A stretch of 64,000 bases of DNA. Source: Decorospora gaudefroyi. Taxonomy: Eukaryota; Ascomycota; Dothideomycetes; Pleosporales; Pleosporaceae. Positions 29,770 through 39,940 of the stretch are shown here, piece after piece. How positions within the stretch are numbered: position 1 is the first letter of the stretch; every line of letters begins with the position of its first letter. The position numbers and the translations under genes are program-made. The DNA lies in assembly GCA_010015605.1 (NCBI GenBank), contig ML975292.1, positions 105,563 to 169,562 of the forward strand, given 5' to 3'. The notes under the pieces were generated by a model, which was not told the DNA's origin, made no database searches, and was given only the letters and a program-made list of their open reading frames with translations.

Positions 29770-30249
29770 TCACAGCACGACATTTTTACAGTTCTGCTGA
29801 TCCCATGATGTCCCTGCAACCATAGTTACACTAGCACCGCTACCAATCTTCCCAAGAAAAGCCTCATCCAGCCCAGCCCACAGAGACCTTTCCGCAGCCA
29901 GCCATGGTGAAACATAGCACTTGGTCCACGGCGCGACGCGCCTTGGGTCCACCAGTCCCAAACTATTGAAAATTTCCCTAGCTGCACCTTTTGGCACCAT
30001 GGGAATTCCTGCGGCAAGAAGACGCGCGATCAGCGGAAGTTTCCATGGCGGCCCAGGAACGTTGGGAAGTTTAAAGTTATTTTTCGAAACTCTGGGCATC
30101 CTTTCCGCCGTTTCATGTCCTGGGCCTAGGTAAAACATGACGGACGGACCGGGACAACGGTTGCACGGGTATCGTTGCACCAGCGCGGTTTCATCTTCAG
30201 CATTTGAGTAAGAGGTAGTGAGGCTGGGATGCCGGATATCCTTGAGCAT
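29770..30249 (-). CDS. Doubtful small hypothetical protein (159 aa)
   Basis: Open frame from an ATG (MLKDIRHPSLTTSYSNAEDE) converging on the homeobox gene. The composition is protein-like, with segments such as FKLPNVPGPPWKLPLIARLL and GAAREIFNSLGLVDPRRVAPW, and it has four Trp and a CXXC. No family is recognised, and the 3' end overlaps the likely 3' region of the homeobox gene on the other strand. It could equally be chance. Confidence 0.3.
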   Translation of the reverse strand: MLKDIRHPSLTTSYSNAEDETALVQRYPCNRCPGPSVMFYLGPGHETAERMPRVSKNNFKLPNVPGPPWKLPLIARLLAAGIPMVPKGAAREIFNSLGLVDPRRVAPWTKCYVSPWLAAERSLWAGLDEAFLGKIGSGASVTMVAGTSWDQQNCKNVVL

Positions 30250-31921
30250 GTTTGCGCATGTGTGTTGTGTTGTGTTGTGTGTGCAGTATGCTACAAGGCC
30301 GACTTCTGTGATGCCTTTTTTCCACCGTAGGTAACTCCCAACCGACAACTGCCCCAAAACCAATCCCACGCCCCTTTTTCTTTTCTTTTCTTGCTTTTCT
30401 TGCTTTTTTTTTCTAACCAAAAAAAGAAAAAGATAAATCTTTGCTGAACTCACCACACACTTCACCTCTCCCTCTCACCCACGCACAGACCTCCGCCGGT
30501 GAGCACCCACCCACCCCTCCAAACCTAAAAGTTCCTCAAACCCGGACCATCTGCATCATGTGAGAAAGAAAGAAAAATTGGTCCCGACCAGACCCTTGTG
30601 CACAAGCAGATCGGATCATCCTCTAGTCCGTAAATGGAATTGATACTGTACCGGGGGTTGAGATCGGAGCATGGGGGAGGCTGGTTGCGGGCTGGGTAGG
30701 CGAGGTGACTGGGATTGGGATATCTTTATCGTTTTTTTTTCGATTTGGGAAGTTGGGATGGTGACGATGATGATGATGATGATGGCGAGGGGAAGATGGG
30801 AGGGGGGATGGGGGAAAAGAGAGTGGGTGGGTGAGGATGTTGGGAAGGTTAGTGGTGGGAGGGGGTTGGTGGTGTACGGACCTAATCGATGGCTGCTGAT
30901 CACTCAGAATTGATGTTCGCTTTTGCACGGTTGGGGTGGTTTCGCGAGAGGTTTCTGCGGTCAGTAGTAGCTGTTGGGCGGCGGCGCGAGTAGGGCCTCG
31001 ATGTCTTATAGAAAGGAGGGAATAGTTATAACTAGGTTTCTTATTTATAAGGTCTAGCCTTTGCTTGTTCTTGTTCTTGTTTTTATTGTTCTTTGTGATG
31101 ACTGATGGTATTCTGCGCGTAGCTTGCTTCTTTGGATTACTACCTACTCCCTCTTAACTTTTAAGGTAACTAACTAGGTATGTATAGCTAAGGCCAAGTT
31201 GTGTAGGGGCTCTAGCTGTGTCGCCTAGTCGACTGGCTAGAGGCATTAAGTTACGAGCTGTAAGTAATAATGCAGTCTAACAGCGCGCAGTGTGCTGTTA
31301 ATTCTAGGTTTAGATGACTAAGAGCGTGTGGTTTAGGTGAGTGTGGTGTTGAGATTTTTAGGTGGGTGCGGGGTATCTCTGATATTCTGCTGATGTAGGT
31401 ACCTAAGAGGTCACCCCGACCACACTCCCCCATCTTGCGTTCAATGAGAGGCGGCTTTATTGGGGCAATCAGAGGTTGCGCTTAGTTGAAATCTTGGTCA
31501 CATGTTTTGGCTGATGAAATGCTTCGAACGGAAGTAAAACGGTCAATGCTCTACTTTCTTATCTATACTTCCCACATGCATCTTCGCTTACCACACGTCG
31601 CCATACCTCAGTTTCGCGTTCCCATCAATAGATATGGGAAACTTTATGAGAAGTCTGAAGATTTTCGAGGATTATCTTGCAGTTCTTTCTTCCGCTCCGG
31701 AACAAAACCGAGGTCATGTACCGAGTATCTCCTACCCCACACATACCGTACCTAATGTGGGGCAACAGCTACCCCAACTTCACCCCGCATCGGCGACATA
31801 CTGGCTTGGAAACATGCGGTTTACATCCCTCAAAACATTATAACCATTCTCGAATGCCAGAACCATTGCATAACGAAATTGGATTCAACATTGAGCCAAC
31901 ACACTTCACCATACCGCAACC
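30250..31921. other. Low-complexity intergenic region
   Basis: 1.67 kb rich in simple sequence: a GTTGT/TGTGT tract near 30263-30282, T and CTTTT runs at 30378-30430, a GAT repeat at 30764-30784 and GTTCTT repeats at 31066-31095. G-rich and purine-rich runs sit around 30785-30870. No convincing gene. The last 300 bp should contain the promoter of the dehydrogenase gene. Confidence 0.55.
30764..30784. repeat. (GAT)n microsatellite
   Basis: Six to seven copies of GAT in a purine-rich stretch of intergenic DNA. Confidence 0.75.
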
Positions 31922-33032
31922 ATGGATCCCGCACAATTCGGTTACAGTACCCTGCCCATGCAACACGCGCCTTACGGCCCCATCCTCCCCAAATCACTCG
32001 AAGGCTCCAATTCCGGCAAAGTTGCGGTCATCACAGGAGCAGGCCAGGGCATCGGCGCAGCGATCTCAGAATCGCTCGCAAAGTCAGGTGCCAGTATAGC
32101 TATCCTAGATCTAAACGCCAGCAATCTTGAACAAACGATGAAGACATGTTCAGCCTTTGGCGGCAAGGTCGAAGCATTCGGATGCGATGTAACTGACCAG
32201 AACCGAGTGGAAGAGGTGTTTGCGCAGGTGGAGAAGCAGTTGGGGCCCATTGATGTATTGGTGAATAACGCGGGTATTCTGGACCAAAGGCCGTTTATGA
32301 TGGGGACGTTTGATGGGTTTTGGAGGCAGATTGAGGTCAACTTCAAAGCTGTATGTATTGCTCCCTTTCCCTTGGAACACATGAGAGAGAATCGTGTCTC
32401 GGGTTAACGAATTCCCAGCCTTTAATGCTCATGCACGCCGTCCTCCCGCGCATGCGCGACCGTGGCCACGGATGCATAATCAACATCGCCTCGCGCTCCG
32501 GTACCGTCGACGTACCCATGACGCTCGGCTATGTGACCTCCAAAGCTGCGCTGATCCGTGCAACGCATACGCTGCAGTTGGAAATGGAGCTTGATGGCTT
32601 AGATCCCGCTATACATCTGTATGCGTTGCATCCCGGTGGTGTGCGGACCAACATGGGCGGAGGCAAGTTATCTCGATGAATATCACTTTTTAGAGCATGA
32701 CTAACGATAAATGAAGCGGGTGCGGCGGAGGATGTGAAGAAGAAGTACGGAGACATTACTGACGAAGAGTTCTACAAGCACCTGTTCAAAGACGGGCCGC
32801 CACTGTGTGGGCAGACATGCGCATGGCTAGCGACAGGGCAAGGGAAGGAGCTCCGAGGACTCTTCTTGGGTAAAGTCAAATCTCTGTATTGACCGTTACT
32901 ATACTCATATTTTCCACAGACTGCCGACAAGACGTCTCGAAGCTTCTTGAGTACGGACGCGAAAACTTGCTCAAAGAGAACCGGAACAAGCTCACGGTAA
33001 ACTTTATTGATGGGTATTGTAACGAGCCATAG
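31922..33032 (+). CDS. Short-chain dehydrogenase/reductase (classical SDR)
   Basis: Four exons: 31922..32350, 32419..32662, 32717..32869 and 32920..33032; 312 aa. The cofactor motif TGAGQGIG is at residues 38-45, NNAG follows, the catalytic Ser is about residue 168, and the YVTSK (YxxxK) motif has Tyr181 and Lys185, so the Ser-Tyr spacing is the canonical 13. The second intron begins GCAAGT rather than GT, after GGAG, and carries a good CTAAC branch site, so it is a probable GC-AG intron. Splicing it gives NMGGAGAAEDVKKKYGDI without a stop. The enzyme should oxidise or reduce a small alcohol or ketone with NAD(P)(H). The Pro/Tyr-rich 30-residue N-terminus and the 90-residue C-terminal extension (GKELRGLFLDCRQDVSKLLE) are longer than the core family. 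The substrate is unknown. Confidence 0.88.
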
Positions 33033-34737
33033 CCTCATTTGACCTCTGCTGTACATCATCACCATCCACATACATACCATGCCCAAGGTCTGCCGATAGT
33101 AATGACATCACTCAAAAAGAACACCGCATTAGAAAAAAAACACAAAAAAAAAGTGCAAAAAAGCGGGCGCCCCCTTTTGGGGGGAGCCTGACGTGTAAAC
33201 TGAGCCTTCGCTTGTTTTGCACAAGGGGCCGTTTTCCGTTACTAGAATCTTTTGTTCTCACATCTAGTGATGTAGGGCAGAATCGAACAGGCGGCCTAGG
33301 TGGGTGAAGGTGTGGACCGATTAACCAAGGTTCCTCGAATCGTTAGCTGGTGACTGCGGATTCTTTTCTTGGTCGTTCCTCTCTCCACCCAGCCAAGCCG
33401 GCTGCTTGGTGAAAGTATAAGCAATCTTAAGAAATATGTAGTTAGACATATAATAGTTTGTATCTGTAAGCCATGCTAGAACCGCCGTCTAAAAAAAGCC
33501 GCTCTGTGTATGCTGAGCGATATCACGTAAAAATGCGAGAAGGAGTGCAAGTTGATTGTTTTGACAGGATTAGAGAGCTGCAGATAAGATACTAACTTCT
33601 TAAAAGCGGAGACATCAGAAGAGGAGGAAAGAAAGGTAAAAAAGCTTTCGCTAGCCAACCCCACAAACTTCAACCCAAAAAAAAAAGCCTTCCAGTGTCA
33701 TTCCCTCATCTCGACATCTATCCATTCGATGCACAATTTCGGAGGGTTAGAAAGAAAAGAGCTCCTCCACACTATATCAAAACAAAACAACAATATTCCG
33801 CATCTTGTAACTTGCAAAAACATTCGGACCTACCCAAGCCCCGATTCGAACACCAAAGTATAATATTGAGTGGAACTGCAAGAGCATAGTGCCAGAAGTA
33901 CAATCCCCACGGCATATCCCAACCTATGACGCGCTATGTGAATGGACGAAAGGCCACTAACTGGCCAGAGCGATAACCTAGGGGGGTGGACACCGCATAA
34001 GCGGTTCTAACCTACCTACAACTTGCGAGCCGCTTTACCCATTTCCATTTCCATTTCCCTTTCTTTCCTTTTTTTCTGTGGATACTGCTGCATACTTGTC
34101 GTCCCAATCATTTTACGTTCCTTCCGTGTTCCTCGTCATACACCGATATTCATCACACGTGTGACGGGTTTCCTATCTTTCATTTTCACTTTGTCGTCGG
34201 TCCTTGTCCATCTTTATCCAGCGACATTGCGCTTCTCTTTCCAGTTCCCTCTTTTGCCGTCAGATCGTCGTTCTATTCGGCATTGGGCTTGGTGTTATCG
34301 TTGCATGGAATAGTAGCATGCTCAGACAATAGATGGCTGTGGGAGGAACGCTGGAAGTCGCAAAAGAGAGGAAGTGAGATGTGAGCGTGTTATCGTGCTT
34401 GAAGTTTTTTCCTAATTTAAGTATTGTATTTGCCACGCGTCAAAAAATGGAATCATGGGTGTAGGTTCTATGCCTCGTGCTCAAAGGTGTTGCTGTTCTG
34501 GGGCTTGTGAAGCTCGGTGTAGATGGTTTGGTCACGGGGTAGTGGAGGTGAGTATGAGTGAGTTCGATACGTTCTTGTGTAATGCTAGTCTTAAATGCTA
34601 TATCGAGAAAGGGGTACCAATCCACCGACACAAACAAATAGCCGGCTTAAACAATCACACATCCTAGACTGACTAGGCAGACGGACATGACTTCTGAATA
34701 ACCTTGAGACTAACTAAAATTACATGCACAAAAGGCC
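33033..34737. other. Intergenic region between convergent genes
   Basis: 1.7 kb with A-rich runs at 33128-33160, a C/G hairpin-like sequence (GCGCCCCCTTTTGGGGGGAGC near 33167-33187) that could act as a terminator stem, and tRNA-like words near 33283 and 33852 that do not fold. No protein-like frame starting with ATG. Confidence 0.5.
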
Positions 34738-36774
34738 TTACTGCAGCCGCACACCAGCAGTCCCCTTCTTCCTCGCCTGGTCATCAAACGCATTGCCCAA
34801 TCCACCCACACCACTGCGTCCGACCTCGAGCGAGCTTTCCGCCATCTTCTTCTTCTCACTCTCCACCTTGTCCAAAAACTTCTTCGTCTTGGTATTGCCG
34901 CTGCCTTTGCCATGGAACTGATGACTGAGCTGTTTAAACGCCTCTTTGGCATTCATCTGCCGGCCAAACTCATCCACATACTTGAGTTCGACATTGGGCG
35001 TATACTCCTTGTTGAACAGTTCTGCGAGGCGGCGCGATTCTTGCATGTCGGCGCTGGTATTGTTCTTGCGTGCCCATTCTTCGCGTTCGCGGGGCGTCAT
35101 GTTGGCCCAGCGGGTCGAGGTGCGTTCGCGTTCTCTGGCGAATTTGCGTTGCCGCTCGGCGTCAGTTTCGGCTTTGATTTTGTCGGCGAGGAATTTTTGG
35201 CGAGAGCGGTAGAGAGTGTTTTTGTCGCTGGCGTCGGATTGCGTCACGAGGCCGCGTTGTCTAAGGAGGGCGAGCGTGGCGCCCAGGCCTTGGTCGATGG
35301 TCTTTTCGGCTTCGAGACCGGTTTCCGTGATGCTGTTGGATCGGGCGCGCGACTCGCTTCGATTTCGTGCTTCGGCGGCTTCGGCGGCTTCGGCATAGGA
35401 GTGGCCCATGTCTATGTCGCCGTCTTCATCGGCCACGGGGTTCTCGCCCATGGACTTGATGCCTTCGGAGATGTGGCTGGACTTTCTCCGTTGTCGCCGA
35501 GCCGCCTCTTCGTCTGCGTCGCCGACAGCACCTAGATTTTGTACGAACTCAGTTGTTTCGTCGATGACAAGGGCACCTTCACCATCTTCAGTAGACTCAA
35601 GCACATCAGGTTGTGGTGTGGATGCTTCCTCGCGCAGCTGCCGTGCCAAGTCCTCAGGGCGCATCTTCTTACGCTTCTTGAGGGCTTTTTGTCGTTGGGC
35701 TGCAAGGTTCGCCTGGAGATCGTCGTCGTCCACAAATGACTCGTCGAATACCTTCTTCTTCTTCTGTGCCGGTGCCGTGACTTCACCGCCATCGAGAACC
35801 ATGTTATCAGCGGCAGGCTCCTCAGCGGCTTCGACAACCATGTCCTCTTCGTCCTCAACGCGCTCCCGCTTGGACTTCTTGCTCTTCTTCTTTTTCTGCT
35901 TCTTCATCTTGACTTCTGAAAAATCCAGGTAGTCGTTGGCCGGCGCATCGTCCTTCAGTAAGTCCAGACTAATAGCAACCTTCTTCGGCTTCGCAGCACT
36001 AGCAGCCTCGACCTGGGCGTCTTCAACCGTCCGACCCATGCCGTCCAGTGTGAATGCCTTGCTCTTCTTGCCCTCGATCTCATCGTCGTACTGCGCGAGG
36101 ATCGACTTTTGACCTCCCTCGTCCATCTCGTTCGGGTCATAAGCGCGCTTCCGCTTCTTCGTATCTAGCCGCTCCTGCAACTTCTCCTTCTCTCTCAGCT
36201 CAACCGCTTCCAGCTCGGCATCGTCCTCGTCATCGACCGCAGTGTCCTTCAGAACCAGGATCTGATCCTCATCGTCAAATTGATCGACTTCATGTCCGAC
36301 TTTGACGCCCGCAAGATCCTTGTCGGTATACTGCATGGCTTCGAGAGCCTGGCGCTCGCGCTCTTCCAGCTCTAAGCGCATCTGCTCCTCCTTGGCAATC
36401 TTCTTCTGTCGCTTCTTGCTGCTCTTCAGCCAGGCCAAGTCGTCAACATCATCGGCCTCGTCAGCGAGCCCTCGGCCCTCGAGCTTCGCAAAGCGCGACG
36501 CCTTCTCACGCTCCTTCTTGATTGCAGCCGCGCGCTCTGCCCGTCTCTCCTTGGCTATTCTCTCCTCTTCTAGTTTCTTCCAGTTGTCGGAGGCAGCGGC
36601 TTCGCGCGTCTCGATGGTGCTCGCGGGCTCTCCGTCGGAATCGCCATCAGGGGCCGTCTTGAAGTTGAGACCTGAGGGGGCTGCAGGCGCCGCTGACACA
36701 GTTCCGCCGGGAAGCGCAGCGAGGCCCATGGACAGGCGAATCTTGTTCGCCTCATCGATCGATAGATCCGCCAT
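34738..36774 (-). CDS. SNU66: SART-1/Snu66-type U4/U6.U5 tri-snRNP protein
   Basis: Single exon, 678 aa. It begins MADLSIDEANKIRLSMGLAALP, the conserved N-terminal motif of SART-1 proteins (LSLEETNKLRISLGLKPL-like). Long charged coiled-coil stretches rich in Lys, Glu, Arg and Ala follow. DLAWLKSSKKRQKK is conserved, and DKDLAGVKVGHEVDQFDDEDQILVLKD is the SART-1 core motif. RAYDPNEMDEGG and SILAQYDDEIEGKK follow. Near the C-terminus, DKNTLYRSRQKFLADKIKAET and NVELKYVDEFGRQMNAKEAFKQLSHQFHGKGSGN are the signature end of the family. Snu66 bridges U5 and U4/U6 and is bound by the ubiquitin-like Hub1 through N-terminal HIND motifs. The 23 N-terminal residues here are consistent with such an element, though I did not verify it. 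Confidence 0.93.
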   Translation of the reverse strand: MADLSIDEANKIRLSMGLAALPGGTVSAAPAAPSGLNFKTAPDGDSDGEPASTIETREAAASDNWKKLEEERIAKERRAERAAAIKKEREKASRFAKLEGRGLADEADDVDDLAWLKSSKKRQKKIAKEEQMRLELEERERQALEAMQYTDKDLAGVKVGHEVDQFDDEDQILVLKDTAVDDEDDAELEAVELREKEKLQERLDTKKRKRAYDPNEMDEGGQKSILAQYDDEIEGKKSKAFTLDGMGRTVEDAQVEAASAAKPKKVAISLDLLKDDAPANDYLDFSEVKMKKQKKKKSKKSKRERVEDEEDMVVEAAEEPAADNMVLDGGEVTAPAQKKKKVFDESFVDDDDLQANLAAQRQKALKKRKKMRPEDLARQLREEASTPQPDVLESTEDGEGALVIDETTEFVQNLGAVGDADEEAARRQRRKSSHISEGIKSMGENPVADEDGDIDMGHSYAEAAEAAEARNRSESRARSNSITETGLEAEKTIDQGLGATLALLRQRGLVTQSDASDKNTLYRSRQKFLADKIKAETDAERQRKFARERERTSTRWANMTPREREEWARKNNTSADMQESRRLAELFNKEYTPNVELKYVDEFGRQMNAKEAFKQLSHQFHGKGSGNTKTKKFLDKVESEKKKMAESSLEVGRSGVGGLGNAFDDQARKKGTAGVRLQ

Positions 36775-38319
36775 GGTGGATGCGACCGCGAGCTCGACGT
36801 GGAGGAATAACTAGTATCACGTATCGATTACCGTGCGAAAGGAAGTTCGTTGTAGAGCTAACAGAAGTAACGTGAAGTTGTTCGTCTGTGAGAGCGGACC
36901 TCCGGCCTCCGATCCCCGCCAAGCCACTAATTCCAGCTAGCCACTAGCGCCCGAATATCAGCCGAGCAACCATAAAAAAAAGTTTCGCGCCCACCACCCA
37001 AGCTTCTCTCACCAACAACGACCTGTGTCAGCATCTCCCAACCATTCGGTTTTTAACCGGGTGTGCTGGTCTGAGGCGCTGACAGTTCGTCCACCACGAA
37101 GCCCATTCTTCCTGTGTATAGAATGCTTCGGACGACAGGTACTTTTATCGGAGAGCAAGTCAGCACTCACCGGGCAGCCTGAGCTCACCTTTGTCACAAA
37201 GGTTCGACGACTCGGTGTAGATGGGAGTTGCTAGGCAGACTGATTCCTAATCCCTTTTGCTAGGCCGTTGGCCCATGATGCTCGGGACGAACCCAGTTGG
37301 CTACATTCTTTGTGAATATTGCTGTGGTTGGTGTGTACATTGGAAGCTGTCACGGATAGGTGTGCTTGGTCATGATCCTGTCGCCGCTGCCTATCCGACC
37401 AGCCCAGTGTCCACGAGTATATTGCTCTGTGGCTAGAGCTTCCCAAGAGGCGGCCATAGTAAAGGTAAGTGCGATATTCAGTACAGAGTAAACAAAGGAC
37501 GTCGGTGAGAACGGTAGCTACATGCGCGGTCTTTATAGGTACGTGACGATCGTAAGGCATCTGCGCGCTAAGCCTATCACCTAGGAAAGATCCTATGTCC
37601 TCTCCCATCCCAACGAGTGTAAAGGTGCGCACTGGAGTGAGTCCATATCGGTCCGCTCCTACAGATTAGATGTAACGATGATATGCCTGTCACCAAGGTA
37701 CACCCGCACATGGAAACCTCGAGACACAGCCATGAAAGGTATTGAAAGTGGTCACTTGAAAGACGGACCTAAGGGTTCCCCATCTCTACAAACATATTCC
37801 TTCTGCGCATGTAGTGTCATTGAACTCTTATACGCAGTTTTAATTGTAATGGCTCGCTCCCAGGTACCTGTCTCAACGGTGTGCCGACCTGATTCCTTGC
37901 CTGCGAGGCCATCTGTACGCACGTGTGGATTTCGAGGCGGACGATGGGATAAGTGGTTCAGAGATGGTAAATGCAAGATCTTGGGAATGTCGGGTTGTTG
38001 TTGAGGGGAAGATGTTCAGAAGGCGGGTGTGAATTTTGGCGACACGTTGAATGTGTTATGAGTGCTGTGGTTTGAAGCGAGACCATTCTGCTGGCTTTAT
38101 TCGGGTAGCGGATATCAAGATTAGTAGAAAGGAGATACTAGGTCGTTGTAGTACTACAATATGTGGTGTGGTGCGGCTCTTGGATGAACGGCCAATTAAG
38201 TTTGAAATGTGCCATCAGTAGTGGACCCTTCGTACTGACGATAGGAAAGTGTAGTGAGAATAGACTAAATACCAATCGTATCTTCGTAAACGCCATCCAG
38301 ATCCTTTTAAGCAGGTACC
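36775..38319. other. Intergenic region, no gene seen
   Basis: 1.5 kb upstream of SNU66 and downstream of the P-loop kinase gene. Frames of up to 133 codons occur on both strands but look random. CCACTAGC/CCACTAAT repeats near 36925-36950 lie in the SNU66 promoter. Confidence 0.55.
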
Positions 38320-39174
38320 TTAGTGTTTTTCGTCGTCAAAGCCCTGTTTCTCCGGCGCCCAGTCTACATCCTCTTCGCTTTTAATCAACTCATGCACGTC
38401 TAGCCTTGAGTCCACAATCTCTTTACCGTTGACAAGATCGTTCTCATCGGCTCTTTTCCCTGCCTCCTGCTCATCTTTCGCAATCCCAGCTTTGACATGG
38501 CGATGAACTAATCGCTTCCGCGCAACCTCAAAATCGACATCAACAAACCATAGCTCGTCCATGAGCTTCGCGGCACGGTTCCACGGCTCTTTATTCAAGG
38601 AGCAGTAGTTGCCTTCGAAAATGACGATGCGCACGGACGGCGAAATGGCGATGTCGTTTTTGACGGGATCTTTGATGGCGTGGTCGAAGCTGGGTGCATA
38701 AAGCGTGGCAGACTCCGGACATATGGGATCCCGCAACTGCTTAACGAGACTCAGAAATGATTCGCCGTCGAATGTGAAAGCGGCGCCTCTACGGGCGTGT
38801 GCGCTATCTGGGTCGGGCATCGCATCGAGCTGGGTGCGTGAGAGGTGAAAGCCGTCCATTGGAATGAAGGCTGAGACGGGGTTGCTGTTGGCTGTGCCAG
38901 GGGACTGTTGGGCGTGTTTCTCGTTGAGCCTGTTGGATACTATGGCTGCGAGTGTGGTCTTGCCTGATGCTGGTCAGCCGGTTGCAGGTGATGTGGAAAG
39001 CCGCCGTACCGGATCCAGGGATGCCGCTCACGGCGACGAGTAATCGCTTTGATGCGGGTACATCTTGGTATTTATCTGCATGCCATTGTCAGGCTTGTGG
39101 TTCCATGCATACATGGAAGGATGATTTGATGTACCCCAAACCTTGTTAACTAGCCGATCGACTTGTTCCTCCAT
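38320..39174 (-). CDS. Uridine-kinase-like P-loop kinase (YFH7 / pantothenate kinase type)
   Basis: Three exons: 39174..39135, 39075..39010 and 38963..38320, with introns of 59 and 46 nt; 249 aa. The second intron interrupts the Walker A sequence, which becomes GIPGSGKTT (residues 31-39) only after splicing. FIPMDGFHLSRTQLD (about 68-82) is the conserved substrate-binding segment of the phosphoribulokinase/uridine kinase superfamily. YAPSFDHAIKDPV and VIFEGNYCSLNKEPW (Walker B region) follow, and VARKRLVHRHVKAGIA supplies the lid arginines. Members phosphorylate nucleosides, pantothenate or related small hydroxyl substrates with ATP; the substrate cannot be fixed here. It is divergent from the glucosidase gene, with 766 bp between starts. 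Confidence 0.88.
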
Positions 39175-39940
39175 ATTGAGACAGTGTGATAACGGCGCGC
39201 AGCACAAATTCCTTCCAAGGGTCTTTTATACCCTATTGCTATTATCTTTAGGCTGAGGCGACTGGGATCGTCGACGTTGCTTTTGAGTTCGCGCATGCGC
39301 GCTTGCATGCAGATTGTGGGGCGCTCGGCATGCCGCTGACGTCGGTTCGCGGGGAGCTGCTTAGGTGCAGGTGGAGCGGCCCTAGCCTTTCGTACCGTTG
39401 CCCTTTTGGGTGCCACTGTCAAGGTTCCTGTGGAGAGACGACGTCTGCGTAGATAGAAGGAGTCGCTGCTGAAGAGAATGCGGTGTTGAGGAGAACGCAC
39501 TGTATCCTGAACCTAGATGCGCACGGAGGGACATGTTGCTGCCGCGGAACGTTGACTAGATTGCAGGAAATTGTGTAAAACGATTGTGTTGCTTATCGCG
39601 CGCGCTTGATTTGAGATGGATGATAAACATCCCACTCCCTTTCGGCGATGCCTGATGCCGTGGTTTTCCGTGCTATGAGTTTCGGCCAATAGGAAGATAT
39701 CAGGGTCCAGCCACTTCTTCGGCTTACTTGAGCCACCTGATTCACTGCTGAGTCATAGTAGTGGCTGGTGCGCGGTGCTTTGATTCATGAGAATCTGTCG
39801 AGTTGAGGACATGCCGCGTTGGACGACAGCGAATAGGACCGCAATATGACCTGAAACTCTTCTTTCTCCTGAACCGTCCTGTACAGCGTCGCGTGCGACC
39901 TATTGGCTAGCGTCTTCTGACGCGTCAAACTTCCATCACT
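39175..39940. other. Divergent promoter region
   Basis: 766 bp between the divergent kinase and glucosidase I genes. No clear TATA or gene. Confidence 0.5.

Noticed and set aside
33270..33350. tRNA-like words (TTCGATTC and TTCGAATC on opposite strands)
   Set aside because: The T-arm stem pairs in only three of five positions on the minus strand, and no acceptor or anticodon stem could be built.
33845..33865. GATTCGAAC, a possible tRNA B box on the minus strand
   Set aside because: Flanking bases do not form the five-base-pair T stem, and no A box lies at the right distance.
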